NCBI GenBank assembly: GCA_021803345.1
Contig: JAJZLS010000007.1
Span: forward strand, 1 to 51,152
DNA from: Actinomycetes bacterium
GTDB taxonomy: Bacteria > Actinomycetota > Acidimicrobiia > Acidimicrobiales > Acidimicrobiaceae
DNA length: 51,152 nucleotides
Direction: 5' to 3'
The position numbers and the translations under genes are program-made. Shown in pieces: positions 7,607-16,095 of this stretch. Numbering within the stretch: the stretch's first letter is position 1; every line of letters begins with the position of its first letter. The notes beneath the pieces were generated by a model, which saw only the letters and a program-made list of their open reading frames with translations, had not been told where the DNA came from and did no database searches.

Positions 7607-7950
7607 AAAGCCCCAGAAAGATCACTCAACCGACAAGTTGGGAAAGGCTGGTTTTTAGCTTCAATCAGAGACAGAGCCGAAAGATTAACTAAAGCTATCA
7701 CCAGGAAATTACTTAGGTACCCATTGAACTAAGGCACCTCAAACCTGGTCACGACGTGGCTTGACTTGCTCTCATGCAACGAATTCCAAGCGATCATCTC
7801 GCCGGCATTAACCCTTTCTGACGGTCAAGCTACCACTGCAAGTATTTTATGCTAGTACGATTGAACAAAATACATAGGCTCCCAGCAATACCGAGTATCC
7901 TTTGGCCAAATTACCATTTACCATTTTGATGTTCCAGTAAGCTTCAGATT
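7607..7950. other. Intergenic region
   Basis: About 340 bases between two plus-strand genes. I see no gene, no strong terminator and no clear ribosome site before the GTG at 7951. Confidence 0.5.
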
Positions 7951-10230
7951 GTGAAGCGGGCACGCTCAAAACAACCGATGCTTGGCCTAGCGCCAAAATG
8001 GTCAATTGTTATCAGAGTGCTGCAAATACTTCTAGCCCTTGAAATAGTCTCGTTCGCGTTTACCACCATACCCACAGTCCGCCATTCCACGAGCTTCAAC
8101 CCAGTCTTTGACGGTTGGTTGCAGGCTGGTGGATACATCACGCTGGCAATTCTCGCCCTTTTGCGTCCAGTAAAGATAAAAGCAGAAAGAATGGTCTGGA
8201 TTTGGATTTCAGCCGGGGTAATTGCGCGCTCTCTGGCATTTGTAATCTACCTTGCCATCATCAAAAATCTTAAACCAATCCCATATCCGTCCATCTCTGA
8301 TGCCGGGTGGCTGGCAATGTACCTCTTTCTAATCATTGGGATGGTCACATTAGCCAAAAACAGATTCATCAAGCTTTCAACCAGTCTGGTGCTTGATGCT
8401 CTTACTGTACTATTCTCGCTGCTCAGCATTGCCACCGCAATCATATTTCCGGTGCTCGAAAAACTCAGCGCTATCAAAGTGCCAGTCTCTGCAATTGCCA
8501 CCAACTTGGCATATCCAGTACTTGATATCACGCTTCTGGTAGTCATAGTCGGAACCATACTTGCCTTCGACTGGAAACCGCCCCTTTATCTATGGATAAT
8601 GGCCGCATGCACCGTAGCATTTGCAGTTGTAGACACTATTTTTCTTTATCAAAATGCAACTGGGACGTACCATCCCGGGACCATTTTGTCATCGCTATCA
8701 CTCCTGGCAACTGCGCTAATACCCCTCTCCGCCTGGAGGTGGAACCGTAGTACCATTTCAGCAACAAGGATAACGATCCCCGGTCTAACTATTCCCACCC
8801 TATTTGCGCTTTTTAGTCTGGGTCTTTTGGTTTATGCCACACAAGTCCGCGTGCACATAATAAGCGTGATCTTAGCAGGCGGTGGAGCCCTCATTGCAAT
8901 CATTAGGACTGTAATAAGCTTCAAGACCATCCGCCTGAGCGCACAGCATCGAAAAGAAGCCCGAACTGACGACTTAACTTCGGTGGCCAACAGGAGGGCA
9001 TTCAATGAAATGCTGGCAGAAGCGCTTTATTCGCCAACGCAAAGCAAAAACTTTGCAGTTCTGATCATCGATATCAACGACTTTAAATCAATCAACGATA
9101 CCCTGGGGCACCACTACGGTGACGAACTTCTGATCGCAGTGGCCAATAGACTGAGTCACGTAATGCGAACCGGAGATTTGATCGCCAGGCTTGGAGGGGA
9201 CGAATTCGGAGCCATCATAAACGACGCCGATTCTGAATCAGCAGAAGTCATCGCAGAGCGGCTTCAGGCCAGCCTCAGAACACCTTTCACAATCGTACTT
9301 TCCGAACTTGAAATCACAGCCAGTATTGGAATAGCAATTTCCCCTTCAAATGGGATCGACCCAGTGGAGCTTTTACAACATGCTGATTTGGCGATGTATG
9401 AAGCCAAATCGAGGAGAATTGGAATCTGTGCCTACCAACCTGAGCACCACCAAGCACAAAAAGTTAGGCTAGAAAGTGAAAAGCGGCTGCGGCAAGCAAT
9501 CGAATGTGGGGAAATGGAAATTTACTTCCAGCCACAGATAAATATTATCCATAACAGGGTATGCGGAGCCGAAGCTCTGGTTCGATGGAACCATCCCAAG
9601 CTGGGACTACTTACTCCGGGAGAGTTCCTTCCCCAAGTTGAAAATGCTGGGTTGATGCCTCTTCTGACATTAACTGTAATGAGAAAAGCAATCCACCAAA
9701 CAAGACTGTGGCTGGACCAGGGTAGAGACCTACGCATCGCAATCAATATGTCTGTGATCAACTTGCTCGACCCTGGATTTCCCGAAGCCGTGTTAGAGGC
9801 TCTGGAACAACAAGGAGTACCCAATTTCAGTCTTGATCTTGAATTGACAGAAGATCTCTTCATGGCCGACCCAACAAGAGCACACCGGGCTATATCAGAA
9901 CTGGCAAGCCACGGAATCGGAGTAATGATCGATGACTACGGTACTGGCTATAGCACACTAGGTTACCTCCAGGACCTTAAAGAACTACGGGGTCTTAAAA
10001 TCGATAGATCATTTGTTGCAAAAATGGATACCGACGGCAGAGCCAGTGCAATAGTTGATTCAACCATTCACCTTTGCAATTCGCTCAATCTAGTAGTTAT
10101 AGCTGAAGGCGTCGAAAACAGAGAGATACATCAGCAGCTCGTAGAAATGGGCTGTGAAATCGGACAAGGCTACTACTATAGCCGACCGACTACAGCGGAC
10201 AAGTTCGAATTCGATATGGCCAAAATTTAG
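7951..10230 (+). CDS. Membrane GGDEF-EAL cyclic-di-GMP enzyme
   Basis: A 759-residue protein. Residues 1-330 are hydrophobic with about 8-10 membrane helices and form a membrane sensor. Next come a GGDEF domain (LGGDEF near residue 415; RTGD inhibitory site five residues before it, so product inhibition is likely) and an EAL domain (EALVRWNHP near 540, then ELTEDL, DDYGTGYS, KIDRSF, AEGVE). All signature residues are kept, so both synthesis and breakdown of cyclic di-GMP are possible. The start is uncertain: neither the GTG at 7951 nor the ATG at 7978 has a ribosome site. It converges with a second GGDEF-EAL gene 35 bases away. Confidence 0.9.
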   Translation: MKRARSKQPMLGLAPKWSIVIRVLQILLALEIVSFAFTTIPTVRHSTSFNPVFDGWLQAGGYITLAILALLRPVKIKAERMVWIWISAGVIARSLAFVIYLAIIKNLKPIPYPSISDAGWLAMYLFLIIGMVTLAKNRFIKLSTSLVLDALTVLFSLLSIATAIIFPVLEKLSAIKVPVSAIATNLAYPVLDITLLVVIVGTILAFDWKPPLYLWIMAACTVAFAVVDTIFLYQNATGTYHPGTILSSLSLLATALIPLSAWRWNRSTISATRITIPGLTIPTLFALFSLGLLVYATQVRVHIISVILAGGGALIAIIRTVISFKTIRLSAQHRKEARTDDLTSVANRRAFNEMLAEALYSPTQSKNFAVLIIDINDFKSINDTLGHHYGDELLIAVANRLSHVMRTGDLIARLGGDEFGAIINDADSESAEVIAERLQASLRTPFTIVLSELEITASIGIAISPSNGIDPVELLQHADLAMYEAKSRRIGICAYQPEHHQAQKVRLESEKRLRQAIECGEMEIYFQPQINIIHNRVCGAEALVRWNHPKLGLLTPGEFLPQVENAGLMPLLTLTVMRKAIHQTRLWLDQGRDLRIAINMSVINLLDPGFPEAVLEALEQQGVPNFSLDLELTEDLFMADPTRAHRAISELASHGIGVMIDDYGTGYSTLGYLQDLKELRGLKIDRSFVAKMDTDGRASAIVDSTIHLCNSLNLVVIAEGVENREIHQQLVEMGCEIGQGYYYSRPTTADKFEFDMAKI

Positions 10231-10265
10231 TGCCAGATACAGACCCGGGAGGGAAACAGGAAAAC

Positions 10266-13200
10266 TTATCTGTCAGCCGATACCGACGCTACTAGTGACT
10301 TACTCCACCACTTCTCAAACTGAAACACCGGCATTGGAGGTGCAAAATGATAGCCCTGGGCTAACTCGAATCCCATTGTGGATATCTGATTTTGCAAGTG
10401 CTCACTGCTTACCCCCTCGGCCACAACTCCCATGCCAAGTGCATGACTCATGTCTAAAATTGCCTTTACAATTGGAGTCGAGTCGTCGAAACTACCCAGG
10501 CGCTCAATAAAGGTACGATCCACCTTTACTACAGCGACTGGAAGGGTATGCAGATACGAAAGGGATGAGTACCCCGTCCCAAAGTCATCGATTCCAATCA
10601 ACACTCCCAGTTTCTCGAGTTCGCGCAGGCTGCGACTTGTAGATTCACTATTTTTCATCAACGCTGATTCAGTCAGTTCTATAGCAAACCGCCCAGGGGC
10701 TATGGTAAAGGATTGCACTAAATCCTGTACCATCTCGACCAGTCCCAAATCCTCCAGCTGAAGAGTGGACATGTTTACCGAAAGGATTTTGAGCTTAGGG
10801 CCATTTGGCATCGCATCCCATGCTGAAAGTTGTTCAATGGCCTTCCCGATAACCCAACTTCCGATTTCGCGAATAAGTCCGGATTCTTCAGCCACTGCGA
10901 CAAATTCAGAAGGCAATACCAGCCCTCTTCCAGGATGGTGCCATCTGATCAACGCCTCGGCTCCAACGGGCATAAGACTCTGAGGATCCACTTTTGGTTG
11001 GTAATAGAGTTCAAATTCCTCTGCTGCAATAGCCTGACGAAGTTGACCCTCCAGATTCAGACGCTCCAGCGAGCGCCGATGCAGTTCCTCGTCAAACAGC
11101 TCATAATTGCCTCCACCCGTGGCTTTGGCTTTATACATTGCGGTGTCCGCGTCGCGAATTATGTTCTTAGGGTCAGAACTGCCGTCTGGAAGTACTATCC
11201 CAACACTGCCTGACAGTATCAGTTCATTGCCCATGTAGCTAACCGGAGTTTTCAAAGTGGCCAGCAGCCTGTCAGCCACTACAGTGGCTTCCTGGTAATT
11301 ATGAATGTCCCTTATAATGAAGACAAATTCGTCACCACTAAACCGGGCAGCAGTTTCACCCAAACGAATAGCGCTAGTGAACCGTCTCGAAACCTCTTTC
11401 AATACCGCGTCTCCGGCCTCGTGGCCTAGGCCGTCATTTACTATCTTGAGGCGGTCCAAATCAAGAAACAATACCGCTATATCACTGACTCCCCGTTTGC
11501 ACCGAGCCAACTCCTGTTCCAACCGCTCCAGAAATAAGGAACGGTTGGGCAAACCAGTCAAAGAGTCGTGAAAGGCCTGATGAACCAGAGCCTCCTTTGT
11601 GAGGACCTCGGCAGTAATATCTTCAAGGGTAGCTATGTAGCTGTCGGGGCTGCCTATTGAGCTTGAAACAACCGACATTCTGACATGTCTATGGCTTCCA
11701 TCTGGGCGATCGATTCTAAAACTGCTGGTTTTCACTTGACCTACATCAGATATCTCGCCCGCCAGTTTGGACGGAATCGATCGCAGATGAGTGCAGTAAC
11801 GTGCAATCCATGAAGTTCCCACTATGTCATCGATATCCTTGCCACATATTTCAGCAGCACGGGCGTTGGCAAACTGCACAACTCCGGAAGATATTTCTAA
11901 AATCCCAATCGGAGCTACGCTGGTGAGAGTTCGGAACCTGTGTTCACTTTCAATCAGAGCATGGGCGTCACGAATTAGTCCGATCCCAAATCCGAGATCA
12001 TTAGCAAGCTCTTGCAAAAGTTCGACTGCGGAATCATCAAATACTCCCACTTCGCCGGAATATATTGCCAAAGTTCCAATAATGGTTTCGTCAAGCATTA
12101 GTGGCAACACACAGACAGAGCGCAATCCATGCTCCTTCGCCTTTGGCCACCAGGGCGCAAATACTGCGGATTGTGCTATGTCCTCATTTACCTGTCCCTG
12201 GCCACTCCTGATGGCCACTCCTCCGGGACCCATACCATATTCATTTTCCCCCCAGGAAAACTTTTGACCTGCCAGATATCCTGTGCATCCGGCTGCTGCC
12301 ACCTTGACGATGGACTTAGCTTCATCATCCTGACAATATCCAACCCAAGCCAATCTGTAGTCTCCCGACTCTACGATTGCTTGGCACATGTCTCTGAGAA
12401 GAGCCTTCTCGTCCTTAGCATGCATCATCACCTGGTTACCCTTGCTCAAGGTACGAAGGGCTCTGGTGAGGTTGTATCTCTCAGTTACATCACGGGCATT
12501 AATGATGATTCCCTTGATGGCTGGATCATTTAATCTATTGGTTGTGATTATCTCCATAATCCGGTAGTCACCATTGCCGGTGCGGATTCGATAGGTCGAA
12601 GGAGAGTGCACCCCTTCTACCAACGAGCGGCTGATCAATAACTCTTCTGCCCTGGGAAGATCGTCAGGATGGATATATTCGAGAATATTAACCTTGGGTC
12701 GTTCTGAAACGCTGATCCCCAATATCCTTTCAATCGCCGGATTGGCATATTTCAGTCGAACCGCACGGTCCAGAACTGCAATAATATCGCTACTGCTCTC
12801 AGCTAATGAGTGAAACCATCGCTCCGCTTCAGCTAAATCGTCGAAACTTTCCATCTCCACGCTGGGATAGTCGAGCAGCAGGCAGGCGTAACGGTTCCCA
12901 TCAAATTCCAGAAAGCTGGCAGTCAGACTAGATGTCGTCTGCTGACCACCGATATCTATCAGCGAGACCTCCGCTTGCAAACATGATTCAGTACCAGCAG
13001 ATAAGAATTCAAGTATCGGTTGATGGGAATTCGGGGAAAAAAGCTCTCTGAATGATCTATCTGATAAAGATGCCAGATCTGACTTGACCAATCCCAGCAA
13101 AATTTGATTAGCCCAAACAATAGTCCCACTGGGGTTAGTAAGTAACACACCCGACGATATCAGGGAAAATACATGGTCACGGCACCATGAGAGCTGGTCA

Positions 13201-13277
13201 CCCGACTGAAAATCATCCGGGTCCGTAGCAATATTTACAGAGTCGTCACCTTTACCAAAACGCGCAGAAATGGTCAT
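10266..13277 (-). CDS. PAS-GAF-GGDEF-EAL cyclic-di-GMP enzyme
   Basis: A 1003-residue soluble multidomain protein. Order: PAS (about 30-140), PAS (150-265), GAF (280-440), PAS (450-560), GGDEF (570-725) and EAL (735-1000). The GGDEF signature reads FSGDEF, a variant found in active cyclases; the inhibitory-site position reads RLGE instead of RxxD, so feedback control is probably weak. The EAL side is complete (EALIRWHHP, ELTESAL, DDFGTGYS, KVDRTF). No membrane helices, so signals are sensed in the cytoplasm. Its end faces the end of the membrane-bound enzyme gene with only 35 bases between. Confidence 0.9.
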   Translation of the reverse strand: MTISARFGKGDDSVNIATDPDDFQSGDQLSWCRDHVFSLISSGVLLTNPSGTIVWANQILLGLVKSDLASLSDRSFRELFSPNSHQPILEFLSAGTESCLQAEVSLIDIGGQQTTSSLTASFLEFDGNRYACLLLDYPSVEMESFDDLAEAERWFHSLAESSSDIIAVLDRAVRLKYANPAIERILGISVSERPKVNILEYIHPDDLPRAEELLISRSLVEGVHSPSTYRIRTGNGDYRIMEIITTNRLNDPAIKGIIINARDVTERYNLTRALRTLSKGNQVMMHAKDEKALLRDMCQAIVESGDYRLAWVGYCQDDEAKSIVKVAAAGCTGYLAGQKFSWGENEYGMGPGGVAIRSGQGQVNEDIAQSAVFAPWWPKAKEHGLRSVCVLPLMLDETIIGTLAIYSGEVGVFDDSAVELLQELANDLGFGIGLIRDAHALIESEHRFRTLTSVAPIGILEISSGVVQFANARAAEICGKDIDDIVGTSWIARYCTHLRSIPSKLAGEISDVGQVKTSSFRIDRPDGSHRHVRMSVVSSSIGSPDSYIATLEDITAEVLTKEALVHQAFHDSLTGLPNRSLFLERLEQELARCKRGVSDIAVLFLDLDRLKIVNDGLGHEAGDAVLKEVSRRFTSAIRLGETAARFSGDEFVFIIRDIHNYQEATVVADRLLATLKTPVSYMGNELILSGSVGIVLPDGSSDPKNIIRDADTAMYKAKATGGGNYELFDEELHRRSLERLNLEGQLRQAIAAEEFELYYQPKVDPQSLMPVGAEALIRWHHPGRGLVLPSEFVAVAEESGLIREIGSWVIGKAIEQLSAWDAMPNGPKLKILSVNMSTLQLEDLGLVEMVQDLVQSFTIAPGRFAIELTESALMKNSESTSRSLRELEKLGVLIGIDDFGTGYSSLSYLHTLPVAVVKVDRTFIERLGSFDDSTPIVKAILDMSHALGMGVVAEGVSSEHLQNQISTMGFELAQGYHFAPPMPVFQFEKWWSKSLVASVSADR

Positions 13278-13744
13278 TTGCCGTCTCTGGGAGTGACTAC
13301 AAGTAAGCGGTCGGCTTTACTGAAATTGATCACTTTTCACTACCTCAACTCTTCCGACATCTATTCGAACTAACGTGCCGGAATTTGAACCGAATCCCTA
13401 CTTGAGGTTCTTGTTGTTAACCTATCGACCCAAATCGACTAAAAGTTAAGTGATCTACGATTAAAACTAGACAGGTGACAGGCCACTTAGATGTTAATAA
13501 TATTTCCCATTGATGAAAACTTAGCCCAATTACCTAGAGTTATCCACACTAGGGTCAAATAAACATGAGACGACTGCCTAAAACTCGATCCAACTCGTTA
13601 ACTCGCCGCTATCACATCTGCCACAAACTAAGTTTCTAAATTATTTAGTGAGACCAAGTACAAGTCTGAGTATCTACAAGCCAGTTATACCATCATGGGT
13701 CACCAAACTGAGATATCTCACTCTGGTGACCCAATCCTAAAAAG
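13278..13744. other. Intergenic region with nested palindrome
   Basis: About 470 bases that must hold the promoter of the PAS-GAF-GGDEF-EAL gene and the terminator of the DUF6295 operon. Apart from the palindrome at 13696-13733 I see no gene. Confidence 0.6.
13696..13733. terminator. Perfect nested inverted repeat
   Basis: TGGGTCACCA (13696-13705) and TGGTGACCCA (13724-13733) are perfect complements and enclose a second 12-base palindrome, TGAGATATCTCA (13709-13720). It starts 11 bases after the stop of the DUF6295 gene. There is no T-run, so it may be a U-less terminator or a protein-binding site. Confidence 0.6.
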
Positions 13745-14020
13745 CTACTTAACTTCAATTAGTCGAAGTTGTCCCGGCGCTTTGTCCAGAGCTGCAAAGA
13801 TTGCATTGGCCAGTTCCCGAGCCGAATCAGGATCCAGCTCGACTGCCACCCTTGCCGATGGTCCGATGTCTGGAGCCAAAAAATCTATGTTAAGGCTGTG
13901 TTCATAGGGTGCATGAACTGGATGGTCAAAATAGACGCTGGCATCACTGAGTCTAAACCAGCCATTTGCCCCTTTGCCTGAACCGGAGACCTTCAGGTGT
14001 TCAGTAGTGTAAGTGCACAT
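13745..14020 (-). CDS. DUF6295-type small protein
   Basis: A 91-residue protein beginning MCTYTTEHLKVSGSGKG and carrying DASVYFDHPVHAPYEHSLNIDF. I recognise the pattern as the actinobacterial DUF6295 family, which has no known function. It lies 9 bases behind the dienelactone hydrolase gene with GAGGGA in the gap, so the two form one operon. The His-rich YFDHPVHAPYEH segment could bind metal, but this is a guess. Confidence 0.7.
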   Translation of the reverse strand: MCTYTTEHLKVSGSGKGANGWFRLSDASVYFDHPVHAPYEHSLNIDFLAPDIGPSARVAVELDPDSARELANAIFAALDKAPGQLRLIEVK

Positions 14021-14029
14021 AATTTCCCT

Positions 14030-14773
14030 CTAGCTGGCCAGATATTTGCCGTAGAATTCCCATATCTTTGCCCAGCCATCCATAGCAGCTTCCGGCCGAT
14101 AGCTGGGACGGTCGACCGCAAAGAAGGCATGTCCCGCACCTGGATAGATGTGGAACTCATGCTCTTTGGAATGCTTGGTAAGTTCCTGGTCCAGTTGAGC
14201 AACCTCTTCCTTGGTTGGGTACTGGTCCTCTTCTCCAAATAGGCCTAGCACCGGACATGAGAGATTAGGGGCAAGGTCAACAACCGGCTTGACTTTGAGC
14301 GGGAAACCTTCAGGCGGGGTGCCAACTATGAAAGCACCGTAACACACCACTGCCGCATCCAGGTCCAGGCTGACTGCAGACAGAAATGACTGGCGGCCAC
14401 CGGAGCAGTACCCGATTACTCCGACTTTTCCATTTGACGCCGGTTGAGACTTGAGAAACTCTGCCGCCCCTTTCACATCACCAACAAGCCGCTCATCCGG
14501 CACTCCGCCTTGAGCGCGGGCGGTAGCTGCCGCATCGTCGGGTGCAGCCCCTGGAGCTTCCCTGCTGTATAGGTTAGGACAAATGGCCTGATATCCGTGG
14601 TACGCAAACTTTCTTACTATCTCTTTAGTTGGCTCGTCGTATCCAGGCATATGGTGAATTACCACTACAGAACCATAGGGACCCTCGCCGGTTGGCCTGG
14701 CAAAGTATGCCTCAATGGCATCACCACCTGAACCCGTGATTTCTACAGTTTCTGCAATCATTTGATCACTCAT
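14030..14773 (-). CDS. Dienelactone hydrolase family protein
   Basis: A 247-residue alpha/beta hydrolase. The nucleophile is the Cys in GYCSGGRQ (near residue 123), with Asp in FGEEDQYP and His in YPGAGHAFF completing the Cys-Asp-His triad of carboxymethylenebutenolidases. The classic role is opening dienelactone in chlorocatechol breakdown, but many relatives act on other esters or lactones, and no chlorocatechol genes are nearby. It may serve the aromatic pathway at 36-41 kb; that is only a guess. First gene of the operon with the DUF6295 gene. Confidence 0.8.
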   Translation of the reverse strand: MSDQMIAETVEITGSGGDAIEAYFARPTGEGPYGSVVVIHHMPGYDEPTKEIVRKFAYHGYQAICPNLYSREAPGAAPDDAAATARAQGGVPDERLVGDVKGAAEFLKSQPASNGKVGVIGYCSGGRQSFLSAVSLDLDAAVVCYGAFIVGTPPEGFPLKVKPVVDLAPNLSCPVLGLFGEEDQYPTKEEVAQLDQELTKHSKEHEFHIYPGAGHAFFAVDRPSYRPEAAMDGWAKIWEFYGKYLAS

Positions 14774-14780
14774 TTAATAA

Positions 14781-14806
14781 TTCCCTCTTTCCATTCCCTC
14801 TTTCCA
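14781..14806 (-). repeat. 13-base tandem duplication carrying the ribosome site
   Basis: TTCCCTCTTTCCA occurs twice back to back (14781-14793, 14794-14806). Read on the minus strand each copy holds GAGGGA, and the nearer one sits at usable distance from the hydrolase ATG. Confidence 0.8.
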
Positions 14807-15080
14807 TACCAACTCTTTGTGTTTCTACACCACCTAGATTACAACCCTGATTCACTTGCCTCGCTCTAATGGCATGAATGTAACGGAGCGACTAACAAGA
14901 CGAAAATAAAAGGGCTAAGCAAATTTTACCTCAAAACCGCAAAATAAAGAGGTACGACAAAAAAACTGGGAATCTGTATAAGTCCTCATTTTTTTGTGAC
15001 CTCAGGCACAGATCTATCGGTTACAGCAAAAAACCAGCTCACTCTGTTAAAAAACCTGCCAATTTAGCGCAATTTTGATT

Positions 15081-15095
15081 ATCTGATTTTCAGAT
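15081..15095. promoter_or_regulatory. Inverted repeat upstream of nadA
   Basis: ATCTGA (15081-15086) and TCAGAT (15090-15095) flank TTT, lying between TTGATT (15075-15080) and TATTAG (15101-15106), which resemble -35 and -10 boxes with a long 20-base gap. It may be a repressor site for NAD synthesis genes. Confidence 0.4.
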
Positions 15096-15164
15096 CATCA
15101 TATTAGAATTGGCCCCAAGGGGAAACCCTATAGGCCCTAGCCCAAAGTGTCAGGAACCCGTCGT

Positions 15165-16085
15165 ATGAGTAATTCCACCATCGAGCAGATCCAGTATTTA
15201 AAAGAGAAAAAGAATGCAATCATACTTGCACACTCCTATCAGAGAGATGAAGTCCAGGATGTGGCGGATTTCGTAGGAGACTCATTGGGTCTGTCGAGAG
15301 AAGCGGCAAAAACAGATGCAGAAATCATTGTTTTCGCGGGTGTCCACTTCATGGCAGAAACTGCCGCCATCCTGAACCCCGAAAAGACTGTGCTTATCCC
15401 AGACCTGGAGGCTGGTTGTTCACTTGCTGACACCATAACCGCAGCCGATGTTCAGGCTTGGAAAGATAAAAACCCAGACGGTCAGGTAGTTGCTTACGTA
15501 AACACCAGTGCGGAAGTAAAAGCGTTAGCCGACGTGTGCGTAACAAGTGCAAATGCAACCGCGGTGGTCGCCGGACTTGATCAGGATAGGCCTATTTTTT
15601 TCCTGCCTGACATGTTCCTGGGAGCACACGTGGAGGGACAGACCGGCCGCAAGCTGGAGCTATGGATGGGGGAATGCCATGTTCACGCGGGAATTGGAGA
15701 GCGAGAAATAAATAAAACCCTAAAAGACCACCCCAATGCTGACTTCATGATTCATCCGGAATGCAGCTGCGGGTCAGCATGTCTGTACCTCAAACCGGAT
15801 GCAAAGATGCTGTCCACCGAAGCTATGGTGCGCCACTCGCAGTCCTCGGATGCAGAGGAGTTTGTGGTCGCCACAGAGGTAGGCATTCTGCACAGATTGC
15901 AAAAATTCTCACCCCAGAAAAAATTCATTCCCGTCAAAGAGTCGGCTGTTTGCAAGTACATGAAAATGATCACTATTGAAAAAGTAAGGGATTCTCTACT
16001 CGAAAACAAGTTCAGAGTTGAAGTCGTACCCGAAGTGGCTGACAAAGCCCGCCGATCACTCGAAGCAATGATAGCAGTTGGCTAA
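15165..16085 (+). CDS. nadA: Quinolinate synthase
   Basis: A 306-residue NadA. It condenses iminoaspartate with dihydroxyacetone phosphate to quinolinate, the second step of NAD synthesis from aspartate. The three Cys that hold its 4Fe-4S cluster are visible: C85 (EAGCSLAD), C200 (PECSCG) and a third in SAVCKYM near 267. The ATG start is chosen over the upstream GTG at 15147 because AGGA precedes it. nadB follows 10 bases later, so they form an operon. Confidence 0.95.
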   Translation: MSNSTIEQIQYLKEKKNAIILAHSYQRDEVQDVADFVGDSLGLSREAAKTDAEIIVFAGVHFMAETAAILNPEKTVLIPDLEAGCSLADTITAADVQAWKDKNPDGQVVAYVNTSAEVKALADVCVTSANATAVVAGLDQDRPIFFLPDMFLGAHVEGQTGRKLELWMGECHVHAGIGEREINKTLKDHPNADFMIHPECSCGSACLYLKPDAKMLSTEAMVRHSQSSDAEEFVVATEVGILHRLQKFSPQKKFIPVKESAVCKYMKMITIEKVRDSLLENKFRVEVVPEVADKARRSLEAMIAVG

Positions 16086-16095
16086 AGATTATTAA

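Larger units (their letters stand above)
14774..15164. other. Intergenic region between divergent genes
   Basis: About 390 AT-rich bases holding the control regions of the hydrolase operon and nadAB. A tandem 13-base duplication lies next to the hydrolase start and an inverted repeat lies upstream of nadA. No gene seen. Confidence 0.6.

Noticed and set aside
10266-13277. Dead cyclase because of SGDEF instead of GGDEF
   Set aside because: SGDEF variants are known to be active and the other cyclase residues are kept.
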